6,797 nucleotides of DNA from Holophagales bacterium (GTDB taxonomy: Bacteria; Acidobacteriota; Holophagae; Holophagales; Holophagaceae). How positions within the stretch are numbered: position 1 is the stretch's first letter; every line of letters begins with the position of its first letter. The stretch covers positions 1 through 6,797 of the forward strand of contig JAITCJ010000128.1 of NCBI GenBank assembly GCA_031283145.1. The letters are read 5' to 3'. This document shows positions 6,097-6,797 of the stretch, piece after piece. Both the position numbers and the translations under genes were made by a program. Under the pieces are notes generated by a model. That model had not been told where the DNA came from. It searched no databases and saw nothing but the letters and a program-made list of their open reading frames with translations.

Positions 6097-6797
6097 CGCG
6101 GCTTGCCAAAGAAAGGGCGAGAGAAGTTCTGGACGCCATTAATGGCCAAAAAGTGTTGGTTTTTGGCGACTTGATGTTGGATGAGTACCTGTTTGGCGAG
6201 GTAAACCGCATATCGCCTGAAGCGCCGGTTCCAATTATACGTGTTACGTGGGAGAGGTGGGTTTTGGGCGGAGCCGCGAATGTGGCTTCTAATTTAAAAG
6301 CGATTGGAGCCGAGCCATTGCTGGTAGGAACCATTGGCAATGACAACGCAGGCGGACGTGTCAGAGAATTGCTTTTAAAGCTCGGCGTGGATGACAGAGG
6401 TTTGGTTCAAGGGCCGTCACAGCCGACAATCATTAAAACCCGCGTGATCGGCCAGAATCAGCAGATGTTGAGGATTGACCGCGAAGAGGCGGGGTCGCCC
6501 TGCCCTGAGGTAATTGAAAAACTGCAAGACCGCCTCCGCGAAATGATTCAGAACGCCTCGGCCGTCATTGTTTCCGACTATGCCAAGGGAACGGTGGGAC
6601 AACAGGTAATAAATACCATCAGAGAGCGGAGCAGCGCCAGACAAATTCCTTGGATCGTTGATCCCAAGCCGGCCAACAAGAACTTGTACTTTGGCGCGTC
6701 CGCCATGACGCCAAATATCAAAGAACTTTCGGAGTTGGCGGCGCAGTCTTCAAAGACAGATGATGAAACGGCTGCCGCGGCTTCAAAACTTATTGCG
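6093..6797 (+). CDS. hldE: D-glycero-beta-D-manno-heptose-7-phosphate kinase (HldE N-terminal domain / RfaE1), partial at the right edge
   Basis: I translated 235 codons from ATG at 6093 to the window end, with no stop. It is a PfkB/ribokinase-family sugar kinase closely following the HldE kinase domain: VFGDLMLDEY (23-32), RISPEAPVPI (39-48), GGAANVASNL (59-68), the NQQMLRIDREE segment, IVSDYAKGTV, WIVDPKP and MTPNIKEL. It phosphorylates heptose 7-phosphate at C1 in ADP-heptose synthesis for the LPS inner core, in the cytoplasm. The catalytic Asp of the PfkB family lies beyond the edge. Whether a C-terminal adenylyltransferase domain follows (HldE) or the protein is kinase-only (HldA/RfaE1) cannot be seen, so the symbol is provisional. 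Its ATG overlaps the TGA of the preceding gene as ATGA, with GGTG 7 bases upstream, implying coupled translation. Confidence 0.93.
   Translation, partial: MTRLAKERAREVLDAINGQKVLVFGDLMLDEYLFGEVNRISPEAPVPIIRVTWERWVLGGAANVASNLKAIGAEPLLVGTIGNDNAGGRVRELLLKLGVDDRGLVQGPSQPTIIKTRVIGQNQQMLRIDREEAGSPCPEVIEKLQDRLREMIQNASAVIVSDYAKGTVGQQVINTIRERSSARQIPWIVDPKPANKNLYFGASAMTPNIKELSELAAQSSKTDDETAAAASKLIA

Overview
The window looks like chromosomal DNA from a Gram-negative bacterium. The best pointer is a partial heptose-7-phosphate kinase gene for LPS inner-core precursor synthesis at the right edge. An ETF:quinone oxidoreductase indicates a quinone-linked electron-transfer chain. The combination would suit a deltaproteobacterium-like (Desulfobacterota) or similar anaerobic or facultative lineage. 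That placement is a guess from gene content only; no rRNA or tRNA was seen.

Layout. (1) Bases 1-2375, minus strand: one long reading frame, at least 791 codons and cut by the left edge. It encodes a multi-module AAA+ ATPase with a duplicated hydrophobic N-terminal segment, a low-complexity linker, a degenerate ClpA/ClpB-type AAA+ module, a complete CbbX/SpoVK-type module and the start of a second CbbX/SpoVK-type module. (2) Bases 2376-2533: a divergent intergenic region with a perfect 18-bp-arm inverted repeat and a consensus TATAAT for the minus-strand gene. (3) Bases 2534-3910, plus strand: a 12-helix POT/PTR2-type major facilitator transporter. (4) Bases 3911-4106: an intergenic gap with a long hairpin. 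(5) Bases 4107 to the right edge, plus strand: a tightly packed three-gene set of ETF-QO, a small Trm112-like zinc-ribbon protein starting 7 bases after the ETF-QO stop, and an hldE/rfaE-type heptose-7-phosphate kinase overlapping it by ATGA and running off the right edge.

How they work together. The last three genes are close enough to be one transcription unit, although electron transfer and LPS precursor synthesis have no obvious biochemical link. The AAA+ protein and the transporter share a divergent control region and could share a regulator, but nothing shows a common function.

I see no defence system, CRISPR array, mobile element or RNA gene. The most unusual items are the AAA+ architecture (a pseudo-enzymatic ClpB-like module in front of tandem CbbX modules, plus the N-terminal in-frame duplication), the eight-cysteine C-terminus of the ETF-QO, and the long palindrome between the divergent genes.
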